A DNA stretch of 64,000 bases from Taudactylus pleione. Lineage: Eukaryota > Chordata > Amphibia > Anura > Myobatrachidae. Of the stretch, positions 10,449 to 22,722 are shown in pieces. Positions within the stretch are counted from its first letter, which is position 1; each line of letters begins with the position of its first letter. The stretch covers positions 1,116,001 to 1,180,000 of the forward strand of contig JAUIMM010000570.1 in NCBI GenBank assembly GCA_031769625.1, read 5' to 3'. A program made the translations under genes and the position numbers. Below the pieces are notes generated by a model. The model did no database searches, was not told the origin of the DNA, and saw only the letters and a list, made by a program, of their open reading frames with translations.

Positions 10449-10890
10449 ATGCCGGGTACACACTAGGTCAGGCCTGGCCAAACTGTTGCTCTCCAGCTGT
10501 TGTGAAACTACAAGTCCCAGCATGCCCGGCAAAAGTTTTGCTATTAGGGAATGCTAAAACTGTGGCAGAGCATGCTGGGATATGTAGTTTTACAACAGCT
10601 GGAGAGCCACAGGTTGCCAGGCCTGCACTAGATGATGTCTAGTGTGTATGACATCGGCGAGACCCGGCAGAGATGCCGGCATCAAACACTTACCGATGCC
10701 GGCTGTGACCATGCCGCATTCGGCAGCATGGCCCCCACTAACGATATCACCCATCACAAAGGACGTCACCAACGACGCACGGGAGCACGCATAGTCAGCG
10801 ACATAGTGGGTACAGACTAGACGATGTGCCCGATATGTCGCTCCGATCGGCAGGATTGGACGACATATCGTCTAGTGTACGCCCAACTGA
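10449..10890. mobile_element. Miniature element, GGGTACACAC family, interrupted
   Basis: Left end GCCGGGTACACACTAGG and right end CGTCTAGTGTACGCCCAAC are inverted; the interior contains CGATATGTCGCTCCGATCGG. A hAT-type palindrome is inserted at 10469-10625 just inside the left end. TSD of this outer element is not clear. Confidence 0.65.
10469..10625. mobile_element. Palindromic hAT-type miniature element nested in another
   Basis: CAGGCCTGGCCAAACTG at the left is mirrored by GGTTGCCAGGCCTG at the right, with ACTACAAGTCCCAGCATG and CATGCTGGGATATGTAGT arms. Flanks CACTAGGT (10461-10468) and CACTAGAT (10626-10633) match at 7 of 8. Same family as 2828-2984. Confidence 0.82.
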
Positions 10891-12213
10891 AGGGATACTA
10901 AGCGTTGGGATTTGGGATTTCAGGCAGGTATTCCAATCCACAGATTTACTAAAGCCCAAACCGACGGGAAACCACCCTTTAGAAAAGAATAGTGCCTCAC
11001 CTTCCATGTATTTAACATTAGAAGTATATTTAATGAGCGATGGACTTTGAAAACCGATGAAAGATCACCAACAAACCTGCCCAAATAAATGAATGACGTA
11101 TTTGTGGCAGGCGAGCTATCTGGCCAATCAGAAGGTGAGGACTATTATTATATATTGCAAAAGAATCAGAAACTGTTAAATTAATAAATCTGTTATGAGG
11201 GAAATACTATTATTAATATATTAGAGGAGAAAAGGTGGTTTAATTTTAGTGACAGCAATATTATTTGTTATATTAAAGGTGCAATATTAAATAATTAATT
11301 GGCGTCACCAGATATTGCGTCAGCCGTGCAGCACAGCAGATGTGATATCTCTGGAAGATATATGTGTGCACATCTACCTGTGTGTACGGGCGACCGACCC
11401 AAATGCTGGCCACAGGAACCAGTGACAATGACGTCACAACTGGTTCTTACGGCCAGACATATCGTTTAGCCGATTTATAAAAGTGTGTATGGACAGACAC
11501 ATCCTCACCAAAACGGTTGATCTGTCGACCAAGTGTGTACCTCACATAAGAGAATAGGAAAAGGTAGCAACCCCCCCCCCCCCCAACCACAAGTTTAAAA
11601 CAAAGCAGAGTACCGAGCGTTTCCCTATTGACCACTCTGCTGCACGTCCATACTTTACGGGGGAAGTTGTCTCATTCAATAGTTCTATCAACTAAAACAT
11701 TCCATAGGAAACAATGCCTGGAGAATACAATGTTTAGGTCTAGGCCACAATATGGTAATAAAGCTATTTATATGCCATGTGCTCTGGTATAAGGAAATCT
11801 TAAATATGGTCTCCTGGAAGTATTTTAATGAAAGTCTAACCTTATTATAAATATTTCCAAAAGTTTCAAGAACTAGACAAGTCAATTCCTTCCTTTCCTG
11901 TACAGGACACGGAGAGCCCACCTCTCGGGAGATAGCCAGAGGGCTTGTAGCTACAATGCTAGATTAGCTAGGGTCACAGCGACGGGCACATTGGAAAAAT
12001 TGGAGGAGTGATGTCATTACTTCAATTCTGCAACCATCATATTAATGGTAGCACAAACATGTTAGACATCGCTGTACAGAGAGGTTCACTCATTCACAAC
12101 TCTCCCTGCTCCAGCAGAGCTTACATTCTAATTTCCCTACCACAGGCAAAACACCCTGGGTGGAGCTAAATGCACGTCAATTGTTACTGCTCCCGCCTTG
12201 CGCTGCGCGGAAC
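10891..12213. other. Unassigned, with a truncated miniature element and a C tract
   Basis: About 11330-11545 resembles an end-truncated GGGTACACAC-family copy (GCCGTGCAGCACAGC start, AAGTGTGTACCTCAC end). A C tract lies at about 11571-11584. Around 12095-12140, CCAGCAGAGCTTACATTC resembles a dispersed-repeat fragment. No gene recognised. Confidence 0.5.
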
Positions 12214-12216
12214 TAA

Positions 12217-12392
12217 GGGGTCTAGTTACTAAGCAGTGTTAGGAGACAGAGTGAAAAGTGATAAGGTGCCAGCCAACCAGCTCCTAACTGCCATCTCACA
12301 AGTCTGTTTGAAAAATGACAGTTAGGAGCTGATTGGCTGGCACCTTATCACTTTTCACTCTGTCTCCTAACACTGCTTAGTAAATAGGCCCC
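12217..12392. mobile_element. Near-perfect palindromic miniature element, TSD TAA
   Basis: GGGGTCTAGTTACTAAGCAG is mirrored by CTGCTTAGTAAATAGGCCCC and the whole inner arms mirror each other (GTGATAAGGTGCCAGCCAA against TTGGCTGGCACCTTATCAC). TAA flanks at 12214-12216 and 12393-12395. Among the least decayed palindromes in the window, so a relatively young insertion. Confidence 0.88.
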
Positions 12393-12483
12393 TAAGTGCG
12401 TACATTCACATGTAACAACTGGGTGTATGCATAAACGGGGGCGTTTCGGTTCAGCACGCTGTTGATGGCGTTGGGCGGGAGCT

Positions 12484-12686
12484 CCCAGAGCTATTCAATT
12501 CAGCGTGCTTTTAGGGCAACTAAAGGATTTCTTCTTGCACCCCCTGGGGGTGCGAGGAGCAATCCAACTAAAGTGCCAGGCGCGAGGCACTAACAGCCTC
12601 GCGGCCGGCACTTTAGTCAGAAAATACCGGCAGTCTCCAACTTAAGCGATTACAGTCAGATTAGAATTGAATAGCGCTGGGTCCAT
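12484..12686. repeat. Miniature element with GAGCTATTCAATTC ends
   Basis: CAGAGCTATTCAATTCAG at the left is mirrored by GAATTGAATAGCGCTGG at the right; inner GGCACTTTAGT and ACTAAAGTGCC also mirror. TSD not determined. Likely a non-autonomous DNA transposon. Confidence 0.65.
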
Positions 12687-12689
12687 CAT

Positions 12690-13618
12690 CCCTGCACTTT
12701 TAACATCCCGGTCAATTGAAACGCCCCCTCTGTGACCAGACTGTCCATAATCCTATGCTTGGATTTATAGCCATCATTATCATGGGTACACCAGCCCTAT
12801 ACTATGTGCATAAGATCTGTCTGGAAACAGACGTACTGTATTCAGATTGCTGCATAGCCTGCAAACCTGGCAATACCCTCTCACTAAACCTAAGCCTACT
12901 ACCCAAATACCACCCAGTTACCCCCAGTCAGCCGGAGACACGACTAGGTTGCATACGTCCAGTAAAGCCGATTTAGCTAGAAGATCATTAAACAACCACT
13001 GTGCTATTGGGTCATCTGAGGAAACCAGAGCCCTGAAAGCAATCTCAATTGCACCAAGAAAGTACATACAAACTCTAAGCAAATGTCGCGCGGGCTGGAT
13101 TCAAACACACAGTGCTGACAGGCAGCAAAACTAACCACCGTGCATGTACCTGCATTACAAACTCTAGCCCGTGTCTTCTATGTCAGTATGTTGCACAACT
13201 TACAAAAATACATTTAAAAGCTGATGCATGAACTGGGCCAGCAAGGTAATGGGCAATGAAGGTTTATATTTAATTTATCTCACACATCAAGCTAGTTAAA
13301 CATTGAGCTGCAATCTAGGTATAGCAGTAATTGGGCACGGCCTGTGTATATAACCTATATCACAGGCGTAATGCACAATGCTCTGAGGAATGACAGCGAG
13401 AACTGAAGGACACACAGTAAAATAACCACCTATATGAAGTGCCGGATAATAGCACAATTCTGTAGACAAACAGTCGGCGACTCCTGGGCAAAACACGCAG
13501 CTACAGAGATGTCATCATACACCTATTGTTTGTGTGCCGTATACCTGCAGCGATTCACGTGCTGAGCACTTTCCTCAATTATTATACTCTCTCTTAAATT
13601 ATGCATCTTAGACCGCAT
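12690..13618. other. No recognised gene
   Basis: Only chance open frames. Around 13085-13140, GGGCTGGATTCAAACACACAG and AGGCAGCAAAACTAACCACC resemble the end of the dispersed repeat seen at 8320, suggesting a short fragment. Confidence 0.5.
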
Positions 13619-13621
13619 ATA

Positions 13622-13848
13622 AGCTGGGTACACACTGACAGATATATTGGCCAATCAATTGATCGGCCAATATATCGGCTGCTCCTGGGCCAGTGTGTAC
13701 ACGCGATATGTCTGAACGATGTCGTTCACAAAACATATCGCATTGGTTGTGCTGCACAGCCGATGGACAGATATATATCTGCAGACCGCCCGTACACGTG
13801 CAGCGGCAGCCACAACTATAATCAAAGTTCAAAACCCCTCTCCTATCA
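13622..13848. mobile_element. Left half of a GGGTACACAC-family miniature element
   Basis: Begins GCTGGGTACACACTGACAG directly after TAA and is similar, in reverse, to 61123-61451 (shared GTGCTGCACAGCCGATG and GTGCAGCGGCAGCC). The expected right end is missing: the copy breaks off where the minisatellite begins. Confidence 0.65.
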
Positions 13849-13849
13849 A

Positions 13850-15112
13850 TATAACACCTCCCCATACCTGTCCCCCCGTCATGTACACCCTCCCCATACC
13901 TGTCCCCCCGTCATGTACACCCTCCCCATACCTGTCCCCCGTCATGTACACCCTCCCCATAGTTGTTCCCCCTCCCCCTCGTCATGAACACCCTCCCCGT
14001 AAATGTCCCCATGTACACCCTCCCCGTACCTGTCCCCCCGTCATGTACACCCTCCCCATAGCTGTTTCCCCCCCCTCGTCATGTACACCCTCCCCGTACC
14101 TGTCCCCCCCATCATGTACACCCTCCCCGTACCTGTCCCCCCCGTCATGTACACCCTCCCCATAGCTGTTCCCCCCCCCCCCATCATGTACACCCTCCCG
14201 GTCCCTGGCCCCCATCATGTACACCCTCCCCGTACCTGTCCCCCCCGTCATGTACACCCTCCCCATAGCTGTTCCCCCCCCCCATCATGTACACCCTCCC
14301 GGTCCCTGGCCCCCATCATGTACACCCTCCCCGTACCTGTCCCCCCCGTCATGTACACCCTCCCCATAGCTGTTCCCCCCCCCCCATCATGTACACCCTC
14401 CCGGTCCCTGGCCCCCATCATGTACACCCTCCCCGTACCTGTCCCCCCCGTCATGTACACCCTCCCCATAGCTGTTCCCCCCCCATCATGTACACCCTCC
14501 CGGTCCCTGGCCCCCATCATGTACACCCTCCCCATACCTGTCCCCCCCGTCATGTACACCCTCCCCATAGCTGTTCCCCCCCCCCCCATCATGTACACCC
14601 TCCCCATAGCTGTTCCCCCCCCCCCCCATCATGTACACCCTCCCGGTCCCTGGCCCCCATCATGTACACCCTCCCCGTACCTGTCCCCCCCATCATGTAC
14701 ACCCTCCCCATAGCTGTTCCCCCCCCCCCCCCATCATGTACACCCTCCCGGTCCCTGGCCCCCATCATGTACACCCTCCCCGTACCTGTCCCCCCCGTCA
14801 TGTACACCCTCCCCATAGCTGTTCCCCCCCCCCCCCCATCATGTACACCCTCCCGGTCCCTGGCCCCCATCATGTACACCCTCCCCGTACCTGTCCCCCG
14901 TCATGTACACCCTCCCCATAGCTGTTCCCCCCCCCCCCCTCGTCATGTACACCCTCCCCGTACCTGTCCCCCCGTCATGTACACCCTCCCCGTACCTGTC
15001 CCCCCCGTCATGTACACCCTCCCCATCATGTACACCCTCCCCGTACCTATCCCCCCATCATGTACACCCTCCCTATAACTGTCCCCATCATGTACACCTC
15101 TCATACCAGTCC
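13850..15112. repeat. C-rich minisatellite with higher-order units
   Basis: Tandem units of about 31-38 bp share CATGTACACCCTCCC. Three variants alternate: one with CATAGCTGTT and a C tract, one with GGTCCCTGGCC, one with CGTACCTGTC. From about 14145 to 14925 they recur in that order as a trimer of about 100 bp. Poly-C length differs among copies. Because every unit carries an ATG and few stops, long frames appear on both strands; these are artefacts of the repeat and I do not call them genes. Confidence 0.95.
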
Positions 15113-17060
15113 AGCAAAATTATTTGTTGGACAAATTATGCTAGCTAAACCCATCCAAGTGCATGATTATTAATTTGGAGGGATGTACCAGAGGTTCTTC
15201 ACGGTGTCTTGACATTTTAACCTTAAAATAAAGATTTTTTTTTTTCTACCTTTACACCTGCACACAAAAAAAAGCTAATTTCCTTTGAAAAAGCAAGGAG
15301 TTTGGAATTGGATGGCAAATGAAATTTGGGGTACAATTTCGCAGTGAGAACAGCTCGCAGCACATATCTGGAATAATCCCTTTACGTAACATACTTTAAA
15401 TTGGAAAATTGGTTCAAACGATATTATATAGATCTGCTTAAACAGGATAGAAGTAGCGAATAAGAACGCCAACTCATAAAACACATCTACAATAAAGGTC
15501 TACAATTCATCCACAATAGAAAGAGCTACAATAAATGAGATTTCCACACCACTACAGCACAGACAGTTTTCATGTACCATGTTACACCACAGAGACCTAA
15601 ATAAGGTATTGGAATATGGCAGCGCATGCTGGAACCTGTAGTTCACCCATAGCCAGAGAATGACAGCTTGTCCAACTCGATTATAGGCGATACAGACATA
15701 TCATATCAAAGCAAGCAGATGCGACAGCCGGCCACGCAATATTGCCTCATTAAAGCATGTGCATTAGCCCACCCCTCTGCTCTGCTAGCAACTAATAATT
15801 AAGCACGGCCCGTGAACCACACAGCACACGCTTTAATGTCTGTAACATCTGTATTTTACAGACGAGCACCGGAAGGATTGCCTCTGAGGAACGTGATCAC
15901 TTACAGATTATTATAACAAGCTTCTAGGAACTGTCTGATCGCTGTAGAACGGTACAGAGACAACTGAACAGAACCCAGATGTCCAACCCTCGGCGTAACC
16001 AGCCCCCAGCCTGTACATCTTAGCTGCAGCCACGAGATTGGATCACTAAATACGTACTTCCCGCAGATTCAAATCAACTCTGCATGTACAGGGTCATATT
16101 TTACACTGAACTGCTGAATTGTGAAGTAATTGGAGTGATCTAATACAAATCAAGCCAACGGCAATAAATAAAACTGGACCAATTATCCGTAAATGATTTG
16201 GCAAAATGATGTGGCAGACTGGCAAAATACAGTGTATTAGAATACAGCCAGCAATCAGTGTGCACAGGAGAAATGGTGACACGATATATATGATTATTGC
16301 ACGGTGGTAGAGTGCGCAGGAATAAGATTTTCAGATTTTTGGGCTACAAGTATGTGCCAACCACAGGATTTAGAAATTGAATATCGCACCACAATCTTAG
16401 AGACGGGAGATCGGGCGCGATAAAACACTTATGGAGTGGAGCAGCAGCGGCTCCTGCCCTCTTTCCTTAGGGGGGCTGCCGCTGCTGGCCTGGATCCTGG
16501 CGCTTGCTCAATGAATCTAGCAGGCATCGGGACCTGCACATGCGCGGCGGTGATGCCACGCATGCCTAACACCAGCTTCTTGGGGCTGCCCCGAGAAGTC
16601 AAGTAGGGCTGCCCGAAAAGGCAGAGCAGCCGCTCTCTGCTTATGGCAGCCCGGACTGGCAGTCCCAGTGGGAGGAGATACCTCCCCCTGGCTGCCTCTC
16701 TACAGCGTGACTGGCAGGTGGCACTTCCAATAGGAAGCCACCTCCAGTCACAGTGAAGTCACGGACTGCACCTTACACAGTACATAAACAATTGAGCAGA
16801 ACAAGAGAACAGTGACTTCCAGTACAGGACAAGTACATGGTATATAGCATTGCTGTAACAGCGGTCATAACACTCAAATAAGTAGTACGGTGGCAGAAGT
16901 CAGGGCTTGTGTGCCAAATGTAATAGGGAAGGAAAAGCACATGGGGAAGAGGGCCCTGCTCGTGAGAGCTTACATTCTAAAGGGTAGGGATAATCCTGAA
17001 CCGCCCCAGGCTTGGCGCTTAGTAAAGAAGGTGGGCGGGGTCAGACGATGGCAACATATA
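15113..17060. other. No recognised gene (about 1.9 kb)
   Basis: Short homopolymer runs (T at about 15236-15245) and, at about 16930-16985, CTGCTCGTGAGAGCTTACATTC, a phrase typical of dispersed repeats. No frame, palindrome or tandem array of note. Confidence 0.5.
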
Positions 17061-17066
17061 ACCTAA

Positions 17067-17520
17067 AGCTACGTACACATGGTGAGATTTAAGCCAAGAT
17101 AAGATCTCGTTAACAATTGCCCTTGAACTCCTGAACAAACGATATTGTGCAGAAATATGGTGCGATTGTACAAACGATCAAACGATATAGATGGGTCGTT
17201 AACGATATATCGTTTGACAGCAAGCAACCACACGATGCATCTTCTGTCTACCCTTCGGCTGGCACAAAATGGTGAAGGGGAGTGGCCAGGAACAGCGGCA
17301 ACAAATCATTTGTCATCCATGAAATCGTTCAACGTGTGTATACACGGGACGATGGGTGCCAAATTGTGAAAGATTGTTCGTGATCTTTCTGCATGTTTAA
17401 GAGATCATAGAACACGAACAACGACCAGTGGGAACGCGCATCGGCATCGCCACTTTTTAAACGATTTGCCGTTCCACTCCTTATAAATCATTAAAAAAAT
17501 TGGACCGCGTGTACGCACCT
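17067..17520. mobile_element. Miniature element, CGTACACA family, TSD TAA
   Basis: AGCTACGTACACATGG at the left and CGTGTACGCACCT at the right are inverted. TAA flanks at 17064-17066 and 17521-17523. The interior is rich in AACGATATATCG-type strings, like the copies at 28299 and 36471. Confidence 0.75.
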
Positions 17521-17544
17521 TAACACGCAACTGTTTCAGATTAG

Positions 17545-18143
17545 GGGCCTGATTCAGAGCCGCTCGTAAGCGGCCGCTCATTCGCTCCGAGCGATGTTTG
17601 CCCAACTGCGCATGCGTACGGATTTTAATACGCATGCGCGAACCAGTCAGTGCGGCCGAAAATCGTTTGTTCGCTAAATAGCGAATGCCTGCTATTTTGA
17701 GTGACAGAATGAGGCGTATGTGGGTGGTAACAGGGGAAGGTGCTTGAAAACGGGGAGTGGAGATCCGAACGCAGGCGTGCTTAAAGGTCAAAACGGGCGT
17801 TTTAAGGGTGTGCATAATTAATACAGCAGCGTCATTGACCACGTCACTGGGTTAATTTATAGCCAGAACTGCTCACAAAATTGTGGTAGCAAAAACCAAC
17901 CACAAGAATAGCGAGCAGTTCATACACCGGTCAATGTACTCGATTAATCTAATAAATAGCGGACATGACGTATGGTGCGAGCGGCCAGGGGGCGTATGTT
18001 TTCAAAAAACGACCGCAAGTTTTGTTCGCTCGTTCAGACCTAGAGGCGTGAACAGACCGCAAAGAGCGAATGGTTCATTTGAATAGCCACCCCTATTTTC
18101 TGAACGAGCGAGCGCAAATAGCGTCCGGCTCTGAATCAGGCCC
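17545..18143. mobile_element. Miniature element, GGGCCTGATTCAGA family, TSD TAG
   Basis: GGGCCTGATTCAGAGCC is mirrored by GGCTCTGAATCAGGCCC; TAG flanks at 17542-17544 and 18144-18146. The interior mirrors GCTCGTAAGCGGCCGCTC-type sequence, unusually CpG-rich for this window. A 145-codon minus-strand frame spans part of it but lacks any recognisable domain. Confidence 0.85.
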
Positions 18144-18383
18144 TAGGTCATTTACCTGTATAGTTGTAAATGACAGACCCAGCTTCTCAGCAGTCAGAGA
18201 TTGGGCACCTTAGTTATAAAAGTCATCTTTTCACAAACAATCCTGTCATTCAGCTATTAGCACAACACTGGACCAGGCAAATCTAATAAAGTTTATATTG
18301 TAAGTAGGTGAAGAAAATTATCATCTACCCAATCACAAAGCGACAACTGTGACAAGCACACTGCAATCAAACTTTTCAAACTT

Positions 18384-18806
18384 ATACCTCTTTTACACCA
18401 GAGCTAAAACCCGGGATATTGCAGGGTTAACCCGGGTAGCTCCTTGGTGTAAAAGAGGAAAGGGTTGGATTGCCAGATCGAGTGACCCGACAATCCGACC
18501 CAGGTAACTTGCAGGGTTTAACACAGGAATAACCCGTGAAACCCTGCAGTGTAAACGGCGCGATCCGGGTCACGGTGACCTAGATTGTGACTGGCCTGCT
18601 TCAGTGGTGCTTGGAGATGGCGTCATCTCCAAGCATCCACTTCAACGCAGGAAAAGCCGGATCTCTGCAGACCCGGCTCTGGTGTGAACGGCACCAACTC
18701 AGGAATATCCTGGGTCGTGCCGGGGAAATTCCGGCTCTGATCCCGATTGGAACCCTGTTCCAACCTCCAGGTCACACGCGGAATTTCGGTATAAAAGTGG
18801 TATTAC
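18384..18806. repeat. Probable miniature element rich in internal palindromes
   Basis: ATACCTCTTTTACACC at the left resembles the reverse of GGTATAAAAGTGGTAT at the right. Inside, CCCGGGATATTGCAGGG, GGTGTAAAAGAGG and repeated CCGGGTCAC-like strings form secondary palindromes. TSD not determined. Confidence 0.5.
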
Positions 18807-19309
18807 ACAACATTTTCGAACTATTCCCTTAATTAACCCTTAGCGTTAATTGCAATTCTGGCAATAAATCCATTCAATTGATGTATACACAATGCATTTT
18901 GAACATTTACTAAGCATTAAGGGGGGGGGGGGGAGGGGGGAGAATCAGTAAACAATACTGATCACATGAATTAGAATATACAAATGACAGACCAGAAAAG
19001 ACATTTGCAGTACATATAGCAAGGTCACATTTCACACACTTATTGTCAGCTCCAGTATACAAGATGCTGCCATGGCCTGTGTATTCAAAGTGGCAATAAT
19101 TTAATAGGCAATACCAACCTGGTGCCTTTTAAACAATTGCCATTTTTAAAATAAGGGCATACTTGTCGGAATAACGCCTTTGTGTTTGCATCTCGCAGAA
19201 TATTAAATAAGGCTCCTTATCAGACTAAAATCGTTCTGACTGGATTACAGATCGATAGGTATATTTACATTTCATCATATTGGATAGATTGTCATCCATG
19301 GTTTAATCC
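18807..19309. other. No recognised gene; G tract
   Basis: A G-rich run lies at about 18920-18938. Otherwise AT-rich and unassigned. Confidence 0.5.
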
Positions 19310-19312
19310 TTA

Positions 19313-19994
19313 AGGTGCGTACACACTAGACTATATTTTGCACGATTTGCCAGATTTCGACGCATTGGAACGACAAATTGTGTAAAATATGTCCATATAG
19401 TGATGCTGGCCACACACATAGCGATATTTTACCCGATCTGACAGATTCAGACACATTGGAACGTCAACTCGTGTAAAATATGGGCAAATCCCGAGTAAAT
19501 CGTGAACCCCCACTCACGATCACGTTGCGATGCGCGTCCCCGCTGGTCGCACATTGCATAGGCAGATCTGACAATCTAGGACCCGATGCACTGTGACAGT
19601 CTGGATGCAGGAGAGATCGTAAGAAGATTGGACACCAGGTCATGTGCAGATCGTGTGGAGATCGCGTGCAGAGCTGCCGGGGAGAGTTTCCAGGGAGATC
19701 GTACACATCGGCTGATTGCGAGCACATCGCTATGTCTGTGGCCAGTTTGAGAGTCCACTCACGATCACGCGATGCGCGTCCCCGCGGGTCATACATCTCA
19801 TCTTCAGATCTTGCCTACAGCAGGCAAGATCTGCCGATCTCGTTAACAAGATTCAGGTCATTGGTCAGATAGTTTGTCAGATTGCACAGTTTATGCAAGA
19901 TATAATTTGCCTGGGAGTGCAGGGCAGTTGCCGGGGGGAGTTCAAGGGAAATCGCTGACAACACGTCTTTTGTGAGTCTAGTCTGTAGGCACCT
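19313..19994. mobile_element. Miniature element, AGGTGCGTACACAC family, TSD TTA
   Basis: AGGTGCGTACACACTAGAC at the left is mirrored by GTCTAGTCTGTAGGCACCT at the right; TTA flanks at 19310-19312 and 19995-19997. The interior contains inverted GATCGTGTGGAGATCG-like and ACTCACGATCACG blocks. Non-coding. Confidence 0.78.
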
Positions 19995-19997
19995 TTA

Positions 19998-20752
19998 AAC
20001 ATCAGCACAAAAAAAATTAAATGAAAACATAACAACCCACCCCCCCCTTCTACACCACCGAGTCAGCCGGCAGTATTTCATACCCGACCCCGTATACTAC
20101 TACACAAAGGTGAAGATAAAGCCAGCTAGCTGGATATCTGGAAATGGCAGTCGATGTGCACAAATGAAAAACAAAACACACAATGCAAGTTATCACTGCT
20201 GCCAATATACGAATAAAACAAGAAGTCACCGTTTATGTACAATCAGAGCTACGTTTAACGACATAAGCAGAGCCCAAGCCTCCACGTACTGTGCGCTCTG
20301 CAGGAGGCAGCGCCAGCCTATGCTCACTTACTAAAGAGCAGAGAGCTGTTTCTTTCAACCACCAGACAGATATTGATCTTCCGGATCCTTTTCTGTGGGA
20401 GGACAGGTGAGGATTCCCTCCTGTATACGCTGCCTGAAATAAACCTGTAAATCATGGGAACAGCAGTGGGAAGCCCTAACAAGTGACCCGCTTCAAACAG
20501 CATGATTTTATTATTCACATTCTGCTCCGGCCTACAAATCATTCAGACCTGACAACAGAACGGCACAGTAGACACAAGCAACCATAACACAACCCTGCAG
20601 GATAGGAGGCTGCATGCAACAACACCTAGCCACATCTCGCAGGCAGATCAAATGGTTTTATAAGAGCAGTCAGTGTGCATCAATTTTACAGCAGGTCTGT
20701 GTGAACATTCCTAATTATTGCTAAATATTCAAGCACGCAGCACTAGCAGCAG
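19998..20752. other. No recognised gene
   Basis: No coding frame or repeat identified, apart from a C tract near 20038-20047. Confidence 0.5.
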
Positions 20753-20753
20753 T

Positions 20754-20826
<73 letters not shown>
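20754..20826. repeat. (TG)n microsatellite
   Basis: About 36 TG units with few interruptions (TATG near both edges). Length variation between individuals is expected for a tract of this size. Confidence 0.97.
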
Positions 20827-20828
<2 letters not shown>

Positions 20829-21514
20829 AGTGTATGAGAGGGGGTGGTCTATCAGATCCAGTAATATTAGCCAGGTCACAATGATCACATGAATTGCTAT
20901 GAAAGGTATCTACGCTGTTACTTGGCAACCTACAATAAAGCAGGGAGATATAGGGGGGTCTGATATAACCCCTACTGAATCCCCCCCACCTCAATCTGTT
21001 GCTTCTATGGCGACCACAGGGTGGTTAGGGACACATTTACATGCTGATGACCGGAGCCCCCAAAGCTTTGCCCAGCTGTGCCCAACATCACCCCTTTGTA
21101 CAATCTGATTCAGGCACATGCAGCCATACGCTAGGTCTGTAACACAAAATGAATTGGCTGTAGCTGATCACGGCCACCCACGGGTCACCCTCTGGGGCCG
21201 ATTCTGATTCGCACGTAAAGTGGCTGTAGTTGTGGGCAGCCGCGGAAGCCTGTATTACTACTATAGGCTAATGTCAGTATCCGTTCAACTAATGCGAGGG
21301 ATCGTGCAAGAGGAAACCTGTGCCGCCCATTGATTGGACGCGAACCGCTGCAACCGTCATCAATATCTGCACTTGCACCCGCCCCATGCTAGCTGCAAGA
21401 GATCCGTTAGAACTTCCCTGTATGCCCGACTCAGAATCACACAGAGCTTTTGATACACACTCATGATATTCACACACGTCAAGGTGGTATTGTGCTATTG
21501 CTTTGCCACAGTCT
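20827..21514. other. No recognised gene
   Basis: Unassigned. GGGGCCGATTCTGATTCGCACG near 21195 resembles one end of the GGGCCTGATTCAG family, but no mirrored end was found. Confidence 0.45.
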
Positions 21515-21640
21515 AGTTGGGATGAAGTTGGCATCCCGGTTGTCGGGATGCCGTGCGCTCAGAATGCCTGAATCCCGTCACCAGCATCCCGGCGGTAAGT
21601 ATTGGGGTTAGGGGGAGGGTTAGACAATAAGCGGCCCCCC
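21515..21640. repeat. Fragment of the CCCGAC/GGGTTAGG repeat
   Basis: GGCATCCCGG...TCGGGATGCCG palindromic start, followed by GGTAAGTATTGGGGTTAGGG, matching 7478-7757 in part. The right half is missing. Confidence 0.55.
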
Positions 21641-21834
21641 AGCTGTCCTGCCAATACCTAGAAGAACTGTTAGGGTGTACAGTCTTCTTCAGCGGTCAAT
21701 GGATACAGCTGGTGAGATTATCTATGGATAGTGTAGGATAGAGACAGTCTACACTTGGGGGGGGGAACCTCTTTCCCACCCGTAATATAAAGAAATGGTG
21801 TTTGGTCTGCAGAGTCTTGTTTACATACTTTGTG

Positions 21835-22047
21835 TTCACTCTAGCACCCTGCACCTGTCACAACCCATGCTGTTCCTCTATCCTGCCTGGGGTGTCGCTC
21901 TCTGCTCTGATGCTTCTAGCACACTCTGGTCTGTATTTCAGCAGCTTGTTACATCAGCTGAGTGTGCCAGAAGCACCAGAGCAGAGACACCTCAGGCAGG
22001 AAAGAGGAACTGCATGGTTTGTGACAGTTGCGGGGTGCTAGAATGAA
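21835..22047. repeat. Palindromic miniature element
   Basis: The left arm begins TTCACTCTAGCACCC and the right arm ends GGGTGCTAGAATGAA. Inner blocks also mirror: TGTCACAACCCATG with CATGGTTTGTGACA, and GCTCTGATGCTTCTAGCACA with TGTGCCAGAAGCACCAGAGC. The loop is about 27 bp. TSD not identified. Confidence 0.72.
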
Positions 22048-22417
22048 CAAGACATACTCTAATGTATACAGACTGATGTCAAGGTTACTGCCATGCCTAC
22101 GACCATTTCTCGTCAGCTACAGACCACCCAGAGCATCACTACAGTCACATCAGAGAGCTCGAGTTACGATTTATGGCCATTCAACTAATCCCAAAATCCT
22201 GGAATTCGGCAGCAGTCTTGCTATTGGCTATATATGTAACAGTTCAAGACAAGCGTCCTAGCCCTGGAATTAGCCTAATTAACATTACACAGCAGGTTAC
22301 CAGGCTTTTGAAAACAAAAATTTGGAGTCGTCATTCTCAAAAACAGAATGATTCAATCGAGATCATGCCAGAAAATACGTACGAGTTCTATAGAACTAGC
22401 TATGCATGCTGAAACTG
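22048..22417. other. No recognised gene
   Basis: Nothing identified. Confidence 0.5.
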
Positions 22418-22420
22418 TTA

Positions 22421-22719
22421 AGCTGGGTACACATTGGACAATATATTGGACGATTTGCCAATTTCCGACGAATCGGAACGACAAATCGTCCACAACATCC
22501 AATGTGTAGGCACTACTGCGCGCTCCCGCACGCCGCTCATCGCCTCTTCAGATCCGCATGCAGTGTTGGCCAATCTGAAGATCTGAGGACGACACCATGC
22601 TTGTGGATGCGGCTGGGGAACGGTATATTAGATGGTTGTACACCAGATCGTGCATGTGTACGAACCGCCCGATATATCGTTCCATTGCATCTGCCTGTCA
22701 CTGGGCACTGTACCCGGCT
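22421..22719. mobile_element. Miniature element, GGGTACACA family, TSD TTA
   Basis: AGCTGGGTACACATTGGAC at the left and CACTGTACCCGGCT at the right are inverted; TTA at 22418-22420 and 22720-22722. Confidence 0.75.
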
Positions 22720-22722
22720 TTA

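Noticed and set aside
13850..15112. CRISPR-like spacing of repeats
   Set aside because: There are no unique spacers; it is a contiguous minisatellite in a vertebrate-type genome.
14003..15148. Long overlapping open frames on both strands (up to 263 codons)
   Set aside because: They are translations of the C-rich minisatellite; every frame is open because units lack stops. No domain.
17405..17842. 145-codon minus-strand frame
   Set aside because: It spans the border of two miniature elements and shows no domain.
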